64,000 nucleotides of DNA from Typha latifolia (Eukaryota; Streptophyta; Magnoliopsida; Poales; Typhaceae), in the NCBI GenBank assembly GCA_019914945.1, contig CM034100.1:6399209-6463208 (forward strand). Direction: 5' to 3'. Every line of letters begins with the position of its first letter. Position 1 is the first letter of the stretch. A model generated the notes under the pieces. That model ran no database searches. It worked only from the letters and a program-made list of their open reading frames with translations, and was not told the origin of the DNA. This document shows positions 35,901-49,700 of this stretch, one piece after another. A program made the translations under genes and the position numbers.

Positions 35901-36300
35901 CAACCCATTTTCACCCCTACATGATGATCATATTGTGTGATAGTTTACTTTATGGTATTATGATATTCATCATGCTTGTGCATATGCTTATTTACTAGAT
36001 GTTATGCTTCATTGGTGGTGTAGACATATGATGTTATATATTTGTGACTATGTGAGCACGAGTTAAATAACTTAACGATTATGTGTGAACAAATAATATT
36101 ATATTATTTTGTGGCTCTAGAATAGTAGGGGGTGGGATACATATATGCTTTATGTTATTAATACGTGTGAGCTATAGTTATTAATATGATGAATATGTTA
36201 TACATGTTCGTTACTATATGTGTGTGCATATATATATATATATATATTTCATATTTCATCATCCATTATATTACTTTCGAACTTAAGAGGTATACTTGCT
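30000..36300 (+). mobile_element. Degenerate LTR retrotransposon, probably Ty3/gypsy
   Basis: At 34540-34590 aattttaaggacgagattt is followed by tgtaaatatcc. This is the typical junction between the end of a plant gypsy polyprotein and the 3' LTR start (TGTAAATATCC at 34579). Two stretches, about 30700-30860 and 36000-36170, are about 70% alike by eye in the same orientation (ttgtgtgaacatgagttaaatgac against tatgtgagcacgagttaaataac) and would be the two LTRs. Between them, stops fill every frame and no pol motif could be read with certainty. The outer boundaries are approximate. A later non-autonomous element sits in the 3' copy (35367-35919). Confidence 0.4.
35367..35919. mobile_element. Non-autonomous hAT-like element with ATCCGTATCC repeats
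   Basis: The left terminus TAGGGGTGAAGACGGGTCGG and the inverse of the right terminus (TAGGGGTGAAAATGGGTTGG) match at 16 of 20 positions. Subterminal tandem words tatccgtatccgaat / gatacggat fill both sides, and the core is AT-rich. The TAGGG start is common in hAT elements, but the 8-bp flanks do not match well, so no TSD can be claimed. It lies inside the degenerate LTR retrotransposon. Confidence 0.7.
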
Positions 36301-37754
36301 AGCCTATATAGAGTGTCAAAATAGTCACTTACTTGTAAGCTCATCTCGTTTTGAGCTCGACTAAAAATCTAAATGAGTTGAGTTTTCTAGCTCAAAATTT
36401 TAATCGAGTCAAGTAGAACCAAAGGCATACAGCTAGCAGGTACTTAAAGCCACCAGCAGCAGCACCAGACTAGCCTCGGGATGCAAGAGAGGTCATCACT
36501 AGAGATAATAGCCCAAAATTGGGACATATCCTTCCGCTAGCAACAATTAGAGTAAAGGATTATGGAACCTTGAAAGCTCCGATGATACCCCTCATAGATC
36601 TCTCTATTTAATAGTCAAAGGGCAGATTAAATAGTGTGAATCTAAATAGAGAAGGAGAGAGATGTCTTGGAAGCTCCCGGCTCTACACTCAGGTAAGATT
36701 TGAGGATGAACTCTCCACCAAGCGCCGGAAAGCAGCCTCTTACTGCAGTCTTCCAAAGAAGCTTACATGAGGGGAAAGTGACAATGAGCTAGCTTTCACC
36801 ATCGTCATACCTTCTCAATTCCACTATCAGTCAAAAGCTAAAAGCAGCGTGTATGGTTTCTATAGGAAACAATCCAATGATCAAACTTGGCAAACTTGAA
36901 GCACTTGTTACCGGGAGAGAAAGAAGGAAGCATGTAGGGAGGAAGAGAATCAATGGTGAGGCTTTGCGTGAGACAGATTGAAATCTTCTAAGCAGTCGGA
37001 CGTTGGGGTTCCGGCTTGGCCTTAGAGCAATGCTTCTCGCAGAGACAAGGATCCTTAGCCTTCAAATTGTTGGTTTTTAGATGAGGGTGAGACGGTAGAT
37101 AATGTGATAAAAAAAAGCCAAACATCATCCGAGAGAAATAAGAAAAGTAGCCACAAGTGTACAGGATGAGGATATAAATGTGGCCATAACACTGAACCAC
37201 TGAACCTATATACAATTAATTCCATTCAAGAGAATGATCTGTGCTGGTATTTATAGTCACAATGAGAGACTGTCGGATAAGACTATGAGAAGAAGCATCC
37301 CAGAGTTCCTGTGAACATTCATCATAGCATCTCTTACGATCAGCAATATCAACCAGGAAGTGTTCTTGAAACTATCGATACATTTAGCACATTACAAACA
37401 CTTATCTCTCGTTGTATTTACATCACCATTGCAGCAGCACATCCCAGATCTGAATTCATAATTCTCTGATTCTTAACAGTCCATTTTCATTCATCAACTG
37501 GATTGAACTATGTGTCTTTACATCATCCGTTTGAGTCGTGCTTACCAGATTTGTGCACAACTATGATTGCAAAATTCTGAACAAGATGGTGGGATTGGTA
37601 AGTAATGGCAGCATCTATTTTGATTTTTGAAGTTAATATACATTGTTAATTTGACTAAGGATTTTGCATTTGAAGTGGCCACCAATTGGAATTATCGCAC
37701 AGCATGATTATATATTAACTTATTTACATTACAGTTGCCAAAAGCTCTACAGCT
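36301..37754. other. Intergenic space downstream of CLPX
   Basis: The stretch 36340-36420 holds decayed words of the GAGCTCGACT family (relative of 17180-17812). The segment 36440-37020 is noticeably less AT-rich than its surroundings and could once have been genic, but I found no supported exon in it. The CLPX 3' UTR should occupy roughly 37550-37754. Confidence 0.35.
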
Positions 37755-40700
37755 CTACATGCTGGCGACTACGGATGGAAGCTCTTGTTCCACCTCGGGT
37801 TCCATGTTTGACCTCTCAACAATCATCTGCAAAATAACATGTGTATAGTTATATTAGTGACATGATACACCTTGGAGTTATAAATGGTACTGGAAGTTGA
37901 ATTAAAGATCTTACTCAGATGTGTTTGTAGCTTTCTGTTAGCAAGTTCTGACCTTCTAAATAATGACCGTTATTTCAGACATTCCAAACTTCTCTTAACA
38001 AATTTTTATCTGTGACTCAGTTTTAGCACTTCATTTTTTACTATTATCCAATTAATACCTTTCAAAGAAAACTAATCCAACAAGGTTAAATCCCTGTCTC
38101 AAATCCACCAAATAAAAGAAAAACAAAACAGGAGATCAAATTAAAGATTATGCAATTGTAAAAGATATAATTTTACTTAATCCACATTAGATGTTCCGGT
38201 TATGTTGATTGCAGAGCATTACATCAGAAAACCAAGAAAAATGTGTCACCGAAAAAAATAGCCTCTTCCCGACATTGCCAGTTTAACATATTTTCAATTG
38301 ACTTCTAGACATTTCCATGAGCTAATTCTAGTTTTACTAAGGAGGATCCATGTTTTATGATTTTCTCTACTTTTGTAATGATTTACGGAGTCGAGGACTA
38401 GTTAACCAAAAGAAAGAAAAGTGATGATTTTGCTTTAATCCAGAAATGATCATATAAGCAGACTGATCCCTATTAACAGAGATGGAGAGCTGACAGCAAA
38501 GTGCAATATAATACGCATTGATCTTATTATGTTGACCAATAGTAAGAATGATCAAATGAAAGTAAAATGAGAGCTTAAGGCATGTATTTCACCTGGTCTT
38601 TTAAATTTTGTTGCGAAAGGTATAGGTCCAGCGCCCCTTCTCCACAAAGAATTTTAGCTCCACAGCCGCACTGGTTTACAGAACCAATAGATTCCTCATC
38701 AACCACCACAGCATCTATTTTTTCTTTCCCCATTCTTGTATCTGGAATCTACATGAGAAGGAATTCTCAAGACTGTAAAAGTTTTTGCCATATAAATGAC
38801 AAGCTTACAGAAGAAGAGAGTCTGAGGAAAGAACTGTCAACAAGCTCACAAGGGTATAACTATTAAACAAGCCATTATTGTGATATGCAATTAAACATTA
38901 ATCTATATTTACAGCAAAAAAGCTAGTGTCCTTTTCTGTAAGAACCACACCCAACAGAAAAATGTAAGAGCAGAAAGCCAGCAAGTAAACAGTAGAATAA
39001 TATTGATGATAAAGTACGGTTGCTAATACAATAGATACAGATGCTTCAACACCATACAAGGTAAAAAACTTTGTGCTGCCATACAAAGATTTATCCTATT
39101 AAAGTCGTATTTATCAAGAAAACCTTATACTTTTCCCTTTACATCTGTAGCCTTATTTTCATGTTGATACAAAGATTGACAGAGTAGGACTTAGTAGGGT
39201 GACCTGAGGTTGCAAGTTGAGTTAGCTCATCCAATCTTACCAGAAAAAGTGATGCTTCAGATCAGGTTTGATTGATGATGTTAAAATTGGATGGTTTCAT
39301 GCTGCAAATCCTATCTTCCACTTCCAATTAGGTAGGTGTGCACTTGAGCCAAACCTCACATCAGTGCGTTTTATTTAATTTTTCTTGCCACAGAAAATAC
39401 CGATGTGATGTTTAATAAAGAAGAACAGCCCAATGTAAAATTATCAACCCAAACTAACCTATTACATAAACCCAATACATGGATGATATATGGTTGGAAA
39501 ATTAACAACCTGGTCCAATCAGTTTCATTAGACTTTAGAATTGTGATTTCCATTGCTGAATTGAGTTCAATTTGGCCAAAAATCTAACCAAACCAGTTGA
39601 GTTCCAGTCCTCAGTGGGAGTTTTTTCTTTATCAAAGCAGATAGGAGAAAGAAAATATGGTACCTCATACATCGCTTCTGTCAAAATGTTCTCTAATATT
39701 GACCTCAGGCCTCGAGCCCCGGTGTTTTTGGACATCGCTTTCTTTGCAATTAGCTGTAATGCCTTTTCACTAAAGTGCAACTTTACCTGGAGTAACACAA
39801 ACACAATATTAATGAAATAGGCTTTCTAATTTGGTGTGACATAGGAGGATGAATGAAATAACGCAAGTTCTTGCTGTATGCACAAAAGCAATACTCACAT
39901 CATTCATTTGAAACAACTTAGTATATTGCTTCCCAAGGGCATTTTTTGGTTTTGTAAGAACCTGTACAGAATGAAACCTAGTATTAAATAAGAATCAACA
40001 GAATGCCTGGACCTTTCAATTGAGTCACACTACATCTTTCTGTATATGATATAGAAAATGGTGCTCGCCGACTCAACATCTTAAACAAAAAAGATGCCTC
40101 ATTACCGCTGAACTAAATTTATTTGATCCATACTATTCCCAATAATCCGTACTCGACTAGATGTACTGTATAATAGTACAATGACAAAGATAAAGTAGAA
40201 GGCAATTCAGAAAAGATAAAGATTCAAGGAAAAATGTGGCCTGTCACCACATACATGGGACTGAGGGAGGCATGTACATCATGTAAGATACACTCTCTTC
40301 TTGTTTTGCAGAAAAGTAGTACAGCGACACAAGTTGGCAACAGTTAAGATCTAACATAGAAAATGGCATCAACAACGACACCTCACCTCAACAAGTTGAT
40401 CTTCATTAAGTGCAGACAAGCTAACAAGAATGGGAAACCTTCCAACAAATTCTGGAATTAGACCATAGGTAATGAGATCACCACTTTCAACCTGTGAGGA
40501 TTTTCTCATAAGAGATCACTTAAATTTTAGCTATGATTAGCATTGAATTAAAACTTCTCTTTAGCAATGCTAATTGGCGACCTAGTTTATGTTGAACTTA
40601 CAGACTCCAATAATGAAGATGTCACTCTAGCACTTGTCACACCACCAGTTCGCATATTTGCACGTACTGGAGCTCTAAAGCCAATTGAAGAATCATGTCG

Positions 40701-43700
40701 CCTGGAAAAGAATAGAACAAACAATTTTTAACAAATTCCAGAGAAACAATGTATATAAATATGTGGAGCAAATTCTGCAACTCGAAGACCTTTCTGAAAT
40801 TGTTTTCTCTAAGTCGATAAAGGCACCGCCACAAATGAAGAGAATGTTTTTTGTATCAATCTGCAGAAAGAAAGATCCACTATTATTGGTGGTCCTAACA
40901 TATGAAACAGCATGACAGCTAACAAATGTGACTAATTCAACGCATCTCCCCCATTACTGCTAAAATCATCATGACAGGAAAAATGTGAAGAAGGAAGAAA
41001 AATCATATTTCACAGAAATAGAGAAAAGGAAAAAAAAAGTGACTCAAAGATACTGTCAGTGGTAAACTACATATATGCGTCTTTGCTGAACAGAAGATCA
41101 TTACATGATTCAACCTTCATACTAGAGTTTCCAATTCACCAGTTAAATACATTCTAAACTTCTAAACTGAAAGGTCATCCCAGGGGATTGAACTGAAATT
41201 GCAAAAGATATTATCTTGCAAGAAGCTGTTATAAATGACTAGAAGGCACAGCCAAATTCCGGTTACTAGCATACCAATAATAAAACTATACAGAAAGATA
41301 TAATGCACTCAAAGAGTGAAATTTCAGAGCAAATACAGCAAGGTATATGGCATCACAACATACTACAAACACTTCTCCATCTTAACTATCCTTCTCTAAT
41401 TCTATCTCTAACATCCTCATCAATTTCTAGTTCATGTTGAATTATATATCCAAGGTAACGAAAACTCTCCTCATAGGTGTTCCTTGTCGAATGATTATTT
41501 GATTTCTCTACTTTGATGTAAATACTAAAGTTAAATTTCATATACTCAGTCTTAGATCTACTTCTTCTAAAACCTTTAGCTTCTAAATTTGTTCTTCATA
41601 GCTCTAACTTCTAACAAAGTATTCAATCTTATCTTACATTTATCAATTAAAATGATATCTTTAACAAATGATATATACACTGAAACAGAAATATAAATTC
41701 TTTTAGGGCTCCATTTTCATAAATGTCTTGACAAAAGTTAGCTACCTGAAGCAACCTCCTTTATCTGGTCAGCGAGAGGCTTTTGAAAGATACGATAGTA
41801 AACACATGTATGTAGAGTTGATCATAATATTCCATCCAAGCCAACCAGAACAAGCAGATCAAGCTTGGTATAATATTCTGTTGCAATTTAAATATCCATA
41901 AGGATTGATTGTGTGCCAAACCCAATTGGCAACATTTTATTACACATTTACTTGCCAATATGACAATATACAATATCATTTGACTCCAATGCACTCTACA
42001 TGAAACCTTGGGATGATTTTCATAACAATATATACTTAGGAGTCCAAAACTTTATAGTTGGCTATAGAAACACAAATCCTGATACAGAAGTACTTTTTTC
42101 AAGACAAGCAACTCTAAGGATTACAAATATTCAAATGTTAATCACAATTAGGTTGATATTCCATCTAGCATTAGTGTCTAATTAACGTTAAACAGTACCT
42201 GAATATTGTCACCTCTCGGATGCTTCCTGGCTCCTTTTTCAGGAACATTAACCACCTAGTTGAAGAGAAAAGATTAGACCATAAGAAATAAAGTTAACAC
42301 GTCATGGAGAGGTAGCTATAAGATTTATTATGTCACAGATTGTACACTTCTATAAACTGGACTTGAAGGATACATAAATAATCATATAAAAATAAATCAG
42401 ATATTTTCAGACTTAGAAAGTGAAAAGACATAAAAGAGGAACATATTTCAAATTTATTTGACTCAGCCTCCATGATCTAGCATGTATTGGACGAAATAGT
42501 AAGCCTGATTGACTATCCACCCAATATAACTGAGAGAGATCGCATCACTATCCACTATCCACCCAATATAACCTTAATTTATCCTGTAATCAGTCAGACA
42601 GGTCATTCTAGCCTTGTAGTTATAACACTTGATATTCTAAGAAGTAAAAGGTAGCCTTCCAAATGAGTGAGGTAACAAAATCACAGAGGAAACTTAAAAA
42701 GTCCTCAAAGTATATCATTATTGATAAGCAATTAAGTCAGGTGGCCAAGAGAACAAGCTACTAAAACAACACCATGGACATTCAAGACTCGATAACAGAA
42801 AGCCATTAAACCATTACAATGAAGTAGTCTAACAGTCATCTCCTAAGTTGGACCTTGGAAACAAACCATTGTTAGGGTTTTGCTTCTTTTTTTATTAGGG
42901 TTTTCTAGAAGTCAACAGTTTATTCTTCCACAAGCCTGCCTCTAGTAGGCTGTGATTCATGAATACATGATCCTAACTGTAAAATGCCAAAGTTGAGTTA
43001 GAGTGAGTATGAATATTAGTTTACTTTTTGGCTACAATTTGTGGCTTGTTTCTATATAGATGCTTATATGCACATGTCAATATGGTTAGTGATTCAACTA
43101 ATTGTTAGGCAATTAATCGACCCAGTGAAAAATAGTATACCCATGTCCAAATTAGGCTTCTAAGTCCTCATACAAATACACTAAACTGTATAATGCTCAG
43201 AAACTATGACGAAGGAAACTAGTTACGTAGTTGCTGACAGGAACCTACTAGAAGTTTCAAATGGACAGCAAATTGAAAACCTATAAGGTTGGCAATAGTT
43301 AAAAGAATACATATTGGTATTACGTTATTGGGTAGACATATTCATTATCCTTTGACAGAAAATTAATTTTCTCGTGTAAATAACTGCATAAAATAGATAA
43401 TATAAACTTAATTACTTAAAAAGAAAAAAGAGGCAAGCCAGAAACAAAGATGCCATTCGTAAAAGAACAAGAACAGTTTGGCAATCCACTTATAACATCT
43501 AGCATCATTAGTAGTTTCTGAATAAAATCAGTGAGTAGAACTGTAGAAGAATAACATTCAAGGAGACATGAAACATTGTCTCTATAGTAATATGTGGTTG
43601 CAGTATCTCACTGTTCCTTCAAGCATTTTCAGTAAAGCCTGCTGAACACCCTCCCCTGAGACATCTCTACTAATGTTGAGGCTCTCAGCCTGCATACCAA

Positions 43701-46700
43701 CCAAATTTAAAGAATTTAGTGCCACGAAGATCAATGACATCCTTAGATATGTGATTCATTACCTTCTTTGTGATCTTATCAACTTCATCAATGTACACAA
43801 TCCCTTGTTGTGCAGCAGTCACATCAAAATCAGCAGCCTTAAGAATCAAAAGGAAATAATATTATTATTCATGACGAACATGTTATAAGCAAAGAAAATG
43901 CTATTACTACAAATAGCAGATGCCATAGTGATCTTATGAGCTGCCAAACACCTGGCTGGTACAAACACAGATCCATCTGTCTCGCACAATCATCATGCCA
44001 AAGTTGATGGAGGGAATAATTAATCAAAGCATACTGAGGCAGTCACAGAATACAGAAAAGAGAGGCAATCAAAGTAGAAAGTGGCAGAGGCTAGGAATGG
44101 TCAATGTAAATGTTGTTACCTTGTTATAACCTCTTCCGTAAGCTACTTTTGTTGTCTTTCTTCTTTTCTTTTTCCTCATTTTTTGGTTAACCTCATCATT
44201 GACATTCTCTTCAGTTGTGTGATATTTTATATTTTAAACCAAAAGCATTGTACTCTTTCTGAATGATGATGAACTATGATGAACCTCTTCTATTCTTTCT
44301 AGAAGCATTGGTTTGCCTTCTTTTACTTTGGTAAATATTTTCCAATCCTTCATTCCTTTTGAGTTCCTTTCTATTACATTCATAATATCGAAAACTCAGA
44401 TGTTTTCTCTTCATTTATCTAAGTCAAAGCATTGACCTTTTACTGCCAATTCAAATCAAGTTCATATTTTTTCATCAGCTATTAGAAGTGCACCCAATAA
44501 TCTCAGGATATGTGTAGAAGAAACTAAAGCAGTGGAATAACAAGGATATGCAATCATCTAAGCATGAAGCCTTCATACTTCATCAAGAACATAATAGCAC
44601 AGAAGATGAGACAACAAGAATTGTGCACATGGAACTTAAAAGAGATGGTGTGATGAGTACCACTAGAAGCTTGTACAATATAGATTCCACATCTTCTCCA
44701 ACATATCCTGCCTGCACATTAAAAAATTTGCCAGTTAGCAAGTCTCAGATGCAAGAGAAGCAAAAATTTCAATATTTCTCAAGGGTATACATGCTATTTC
44801 AGATAATCACTCAACTATATGTAAAATACCAAGAGAATGTGTCTTCTTTGAGCAGGTGACAAAATTCATAATCATAATATGACACTCTAATTAGTAATTA
44901 CTAATAATTATAAGTTGTTAAATGTTTGCAATTGTTATTGAAGGAAAATATAGAATAAATACATGTACAGAAAATAGGAAACAAATTCAATGCCATAGAT
45001 TGGAGGCTTTGCAATTGATTGCAAGATTAAAATATATAATTACCACTCTTTTGTCTCGTTGAAGTATAAGGGCCATGCTAAGAAACTATTCAATCAGATC
45101 TGATTAGATCAGGAAACTAACCAACATACAAAATCTGATCAGACTTTGGTCAAGTCCAAAATTTGTGACATGACATTACTGTGCTGTAACAATAGGAATG
45201 GATGTCTGGCAATGAGCTTGTATTACTTGTGATGATACTGTGATAATCTCTCCATACATCGCTCCATTAACATGCATGTCTGTATACTGTCCAACCAATA
45301 TTATATATCATCTATAAACCTATCCTTTTCTTGTCCTAGACTTTGACTTAATTTGTTCTTTTGATTTTATATTCTTATTACTCATTAATTTTATCATATT
45401 ATAAAAGGGAAGTACACATTTTACTGATAAAGATTATGAATCATATTTTCCAAGAACCCATGTTGACCGAGTAATATTTACAGGTTATTAAGTAAACTCC
45501 AATTTATAGCAATTATGCTGCATAACTATGCAAAGAGATGATCGTATAACTCATAAAAAAAGAAGGCTTTACCTGAACATGGACATTTTGTCCATTCGTC
45601 ATGTTCAATAGCTGACCTACAAATCCTAATAGTAACCTTTTTTTTAAGGGACAAAGCCTTTTCAAAGGCTTATGCTGCTGGTTGTTTCGTTTCACATTTA
45701 CCTTTTACTAACTAAATTAGGACTTCTTGTTTGAGATTAAGAACATAGGGAATTATATAGAGGCAAAAGTTCTAACTGCACTTGTTTTCTCCCTAATTGT
45801 AGAGATAAATCAGATCTAACGAGATATAATCTAAAGCATTGACTTCAATAATTTGGAGTGGTTTAACCTGTAGAACTGACATTCCAAACAGCAGCATAGA
45901 AGTAACAATTATATTTAGGAATTTTTACATAATTGCCACTGAAAACTTTCAAAATATCATAATTGCCACTAAAATCTTTTTGGTTCTTTCAGAATTGTCA
46001 TTATGATTAATTTTTAATAGTATATCCTAGCAAATTATTATTAAGTTAATAAAGATATGTAAATGACTGATATACGTCTCTTTTTTAATTTTAAAGAATA
46101 AAATATTTATCAATAACTTTTGTCTCGCATAACATAATGCAATGGTATTTTAAAAATATTGGCTAGCTTTTGAATCATTTTTTCTATAATTTATGCAAGG
46201 GTAAAATAATCTTTTTTAGATCTAAGTTGTCTTCTAATTATGATTAGTTAGATTTAACTAATGCAATGGTATTTAAAAAAACATAATGATTTTGATGGCA
46301 ATTACGATATTTTGAAGAATGTAATGGCAATTATGACATTTTGGAAGTTTTCAGTGGCAGTTAAATAAAAATCTCTTAAATTTAAAATACAACAATCGAT
46401 TCCTCAATTGAGAATAATAACTTGATGTCCAACCAAGATCTAAAGATGATGGCATTGCAATATCATTAAAAAAGGACACTCTAAATCAACATATGTTTGT
46501 TACGAGACGCCAAACGATTGTTGGAAGTCTGAAGATGCGTAGACTATTTTCTGTTCAAGATTAGTAGAACAATAGATTATATGGAACATATGTCCATACT
46601 CGGAATACCAAACTGAAGATCTGAAGATGAATCTCGTTGTTGTGAAAATCAGTTTGGAATGTCTAAGGATTCAACCTTCCAGTCTGGGAAAATTAATTAG

Positions 46701-49700
46701 GCCATTTATGATACCCTCATTGCCAATCTTCATACACAAAATACATGCTAACTGAAGATGATAATGCTCAATCAAGTGAAATCTTTTCAACTACCGATGG
46801 AAGAGTATTGGAGTAAAACTTTAATATATAGTTATGGAAGGCTAATATCATAAATTTCTTTAGAGTTGCTCCTCAACGAGGAAAACCTAGACAAGCTATC
46901 AAGTACATCTAATGGGCATGAAGGAAAGCAAATATAGATCTGTAAAAATTTCAAGTATTAAGATCAGGATTGGGATCAGCTGTCCGGGAAATTGATAGTA
47001 CCGACTGTATCAACCGTCCCTATAGGCTTATATTTTAAAATAATTTTTAAAATATAGAAAAACCCTAAAAATTAGAAAATGATAATAATAAGATATAAAA
47101 CATTAGTTACTCACATAGTAACATATGAAGTCTAAAAATTAAAAAAAAATACTATTTTTTCAATCTCCATCTCTCTCCATTTTTACCACTCATGCTCTCT
47201 CATTTCTCACACAAATAAAAAATCATTTTCGTTCTCTCTCTCTCCCACTCACTCTCTCCCATTAACTCTCTCTCACTTGCTCTCTCTCCCACTAACTCTC
47301 CCTCCCATCTCCTCATCTCTAATCTCTCTCTCAGTCCCCCAAAAAAAAAACCTCAATGCTTCTCACTCTCTAACTCTCCCCTCTCTCTCCCCCTCTTCCA
47401 TTTCGGGATAAGCCGAACTCGGAAACTTTACCAGTTTACATCAATTTAAAACACATCATCAGTTCTGTTGATTTGGTTTGTCTTTAATTTGCTTTCTGAT
47501 TTGCCTTGCCGGAGTCTACTGGCCTGCTACATTCTTGCCTCAGGTACTGTTCTTATTAGTGACAAATAGTAATGCGAAAACTGACATGTTAACCTGTAAT
47601 GATACTTTTTGATATTTTCCTTCTTGCAATGATTTTATTTTCCCCTCCAATTTTGTCTCTAATAAAGGTCACATGCTTACTTTAAATATCATAGAAGCTT
47701 CTCCCCAACTTTTTCTTGATGGTAATTAACCAAGTTTGTGAGAAGTGCTTTTGATTTCCTATCTTCATATCTTGTTCTTCTGGCATTGGTAAAATCTTAA
47801 ATCAGAATTTAATATAGATTTACTTTCATCAACATTTTTAAACTCTAAAACAATGAGTTAGAAACTTAGAATCACTAGTACCAAAAAAATATGCATAAGG
47901 CATAGTAACCACGTAACTCTGTAGATTACAGATGCTATTGTACAACAAATTTTCTTTACAGTGGGCAAAACTTTAGCTTTCACTTTGTTGTGCAAAAAAT
48001 ATATTCTCAGAGAATATACCTTACAGAAGTAGGTAGACATCTAATTCTGTGAATGCCCTGTGAAATTGACAACATGCTCAAATTTCTTCAACACATGATT
48101 CTTGTTTAATCTTAAGGGCAAGAGCCCCACCTAGATAAAATTAAGCAAGACCAATCAAGGTCACACTTCTCCCCTCCTCTCTTTCCATCTTTTAGATATC
48201 CATAAGCCTGCTTTTCACTACTGCTTGAACCCAAGTCAGCCTTCTTATAGTAGCATTAACTTGCGTTACATAGCTTCCAAACACATAGAGGTGATTAGTT
48301 TCATAAAAATTTGCAAAATTTTAATGACTGATTGCTTATTTCCTGCATAGCACTCTGTTCCTTTTCCTTGATATTTGCTTGGTAACAGACTTCCTTATGA
48401 GTAGGCTAACCAATCCATCCCCCTTCAAGCTAGTTTCAACAGGGAAGATAGATCTAAAAACTAGGTGCTACTTCAACATTATAACCACACAATCCTAAAA
48501 GCTGATGATAGATAATAGATATTAGAAAGCTACATGAAGAAACCACTATTATATGACTTTGCAATTTCCAAATTATAAAATATAAACAATTCTATCCTTT
48601 GGTATAGTTACACAATTAAGAAAATTTAATCTCCTAACATTTCAGCAGAACAGCTATCCACATTGCAAGATTAAGTAATGTGAACAGCTAGTACAGTACA
48701 AAGTAAGAACTTTGTAACCATCAGATACATAAATCAAGTATTGAAACTAGTGTATAATTGCAGTTGACTTAAAGGCAGGCTCGGTCTTGATATCATAACA
48801 GTTTGAACTAAACAGAAAATTGATTTCTATGCATAGTGCTCAAATTATTTGCCACAACATCATGCAAAGGAATACTATGTACTGAAATACTCAAATAACA
48901 GGATAATAGAGATTAAAAAACAGTCAGCCAACCTGAGTGAGCGATGTTGCATCAGCTATAACAAAGGGTACATTCACAAATCGAGCCAGTGTTTTTGCCA
49001 GTAATGTTTTCCCTGTCCTTGAAGAAATTTTACAAGGATATAAGTAAGCATATGCCAGTAACTTCCTTACCATTTCAACTATATAGCAACTACAACGTAA
49101 AGAAAATACGCACTTGAATTTGAAACATCAAGAATTCAGAGTACACTTGGATGTCATTCAAAGTAGTCATGTTTTTTTTACTAATATAAGCAGCAAAAGT
49201 CGACAAATCAAGAAATGTGGACTGCCACTTTGTTGTCATTTTACCTAGATGTCACTCATCAAGAAGTTAATACTTTTAAATTTCGAGGTGTGGAATATAC
49301 TACAAAGATAGAATCAAAGAAGTTAAAATTTAAAAAGGTGGAGCAAGGGGAAAAATATATATGGAGTAATCTAAAGCAATTTCTTCAAAACTCTAAAATC
49401 AAATCATACGTATATCTCTTCTATCCCCGCATACAGAGAATTAGATAACAACAAAATCACTGTTTCCAAAAAGCAAACATTACGGTCATTGCGAGAGCTG
49501 CCAAGGCAGAATTAAATTATGGTTTTGAATATCAGAATTGTGATACCTATTGGTTGTGTCAACCCTATCAGCCAATGTGTTAGCCATAACAGTATTGGAA
49601 TTTTCTTTTTTAAGTCCATAAAAATTATAAAGAATGATGTAAATTATAGGAAATTTCCTAAAAATTAAGTTAAAAATAGGAAACAGGAAAATTCAGATTA

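Noticed and set aside
36988..37215. A minus-strand frame ending in a Cys-containing tail (DPCLCEKHCSK)
   Set aside because: I briefly considered it as a small secreted peptide or terminal exon, but there is no signal-peptide-like start, no matching upstream exon and no known family.
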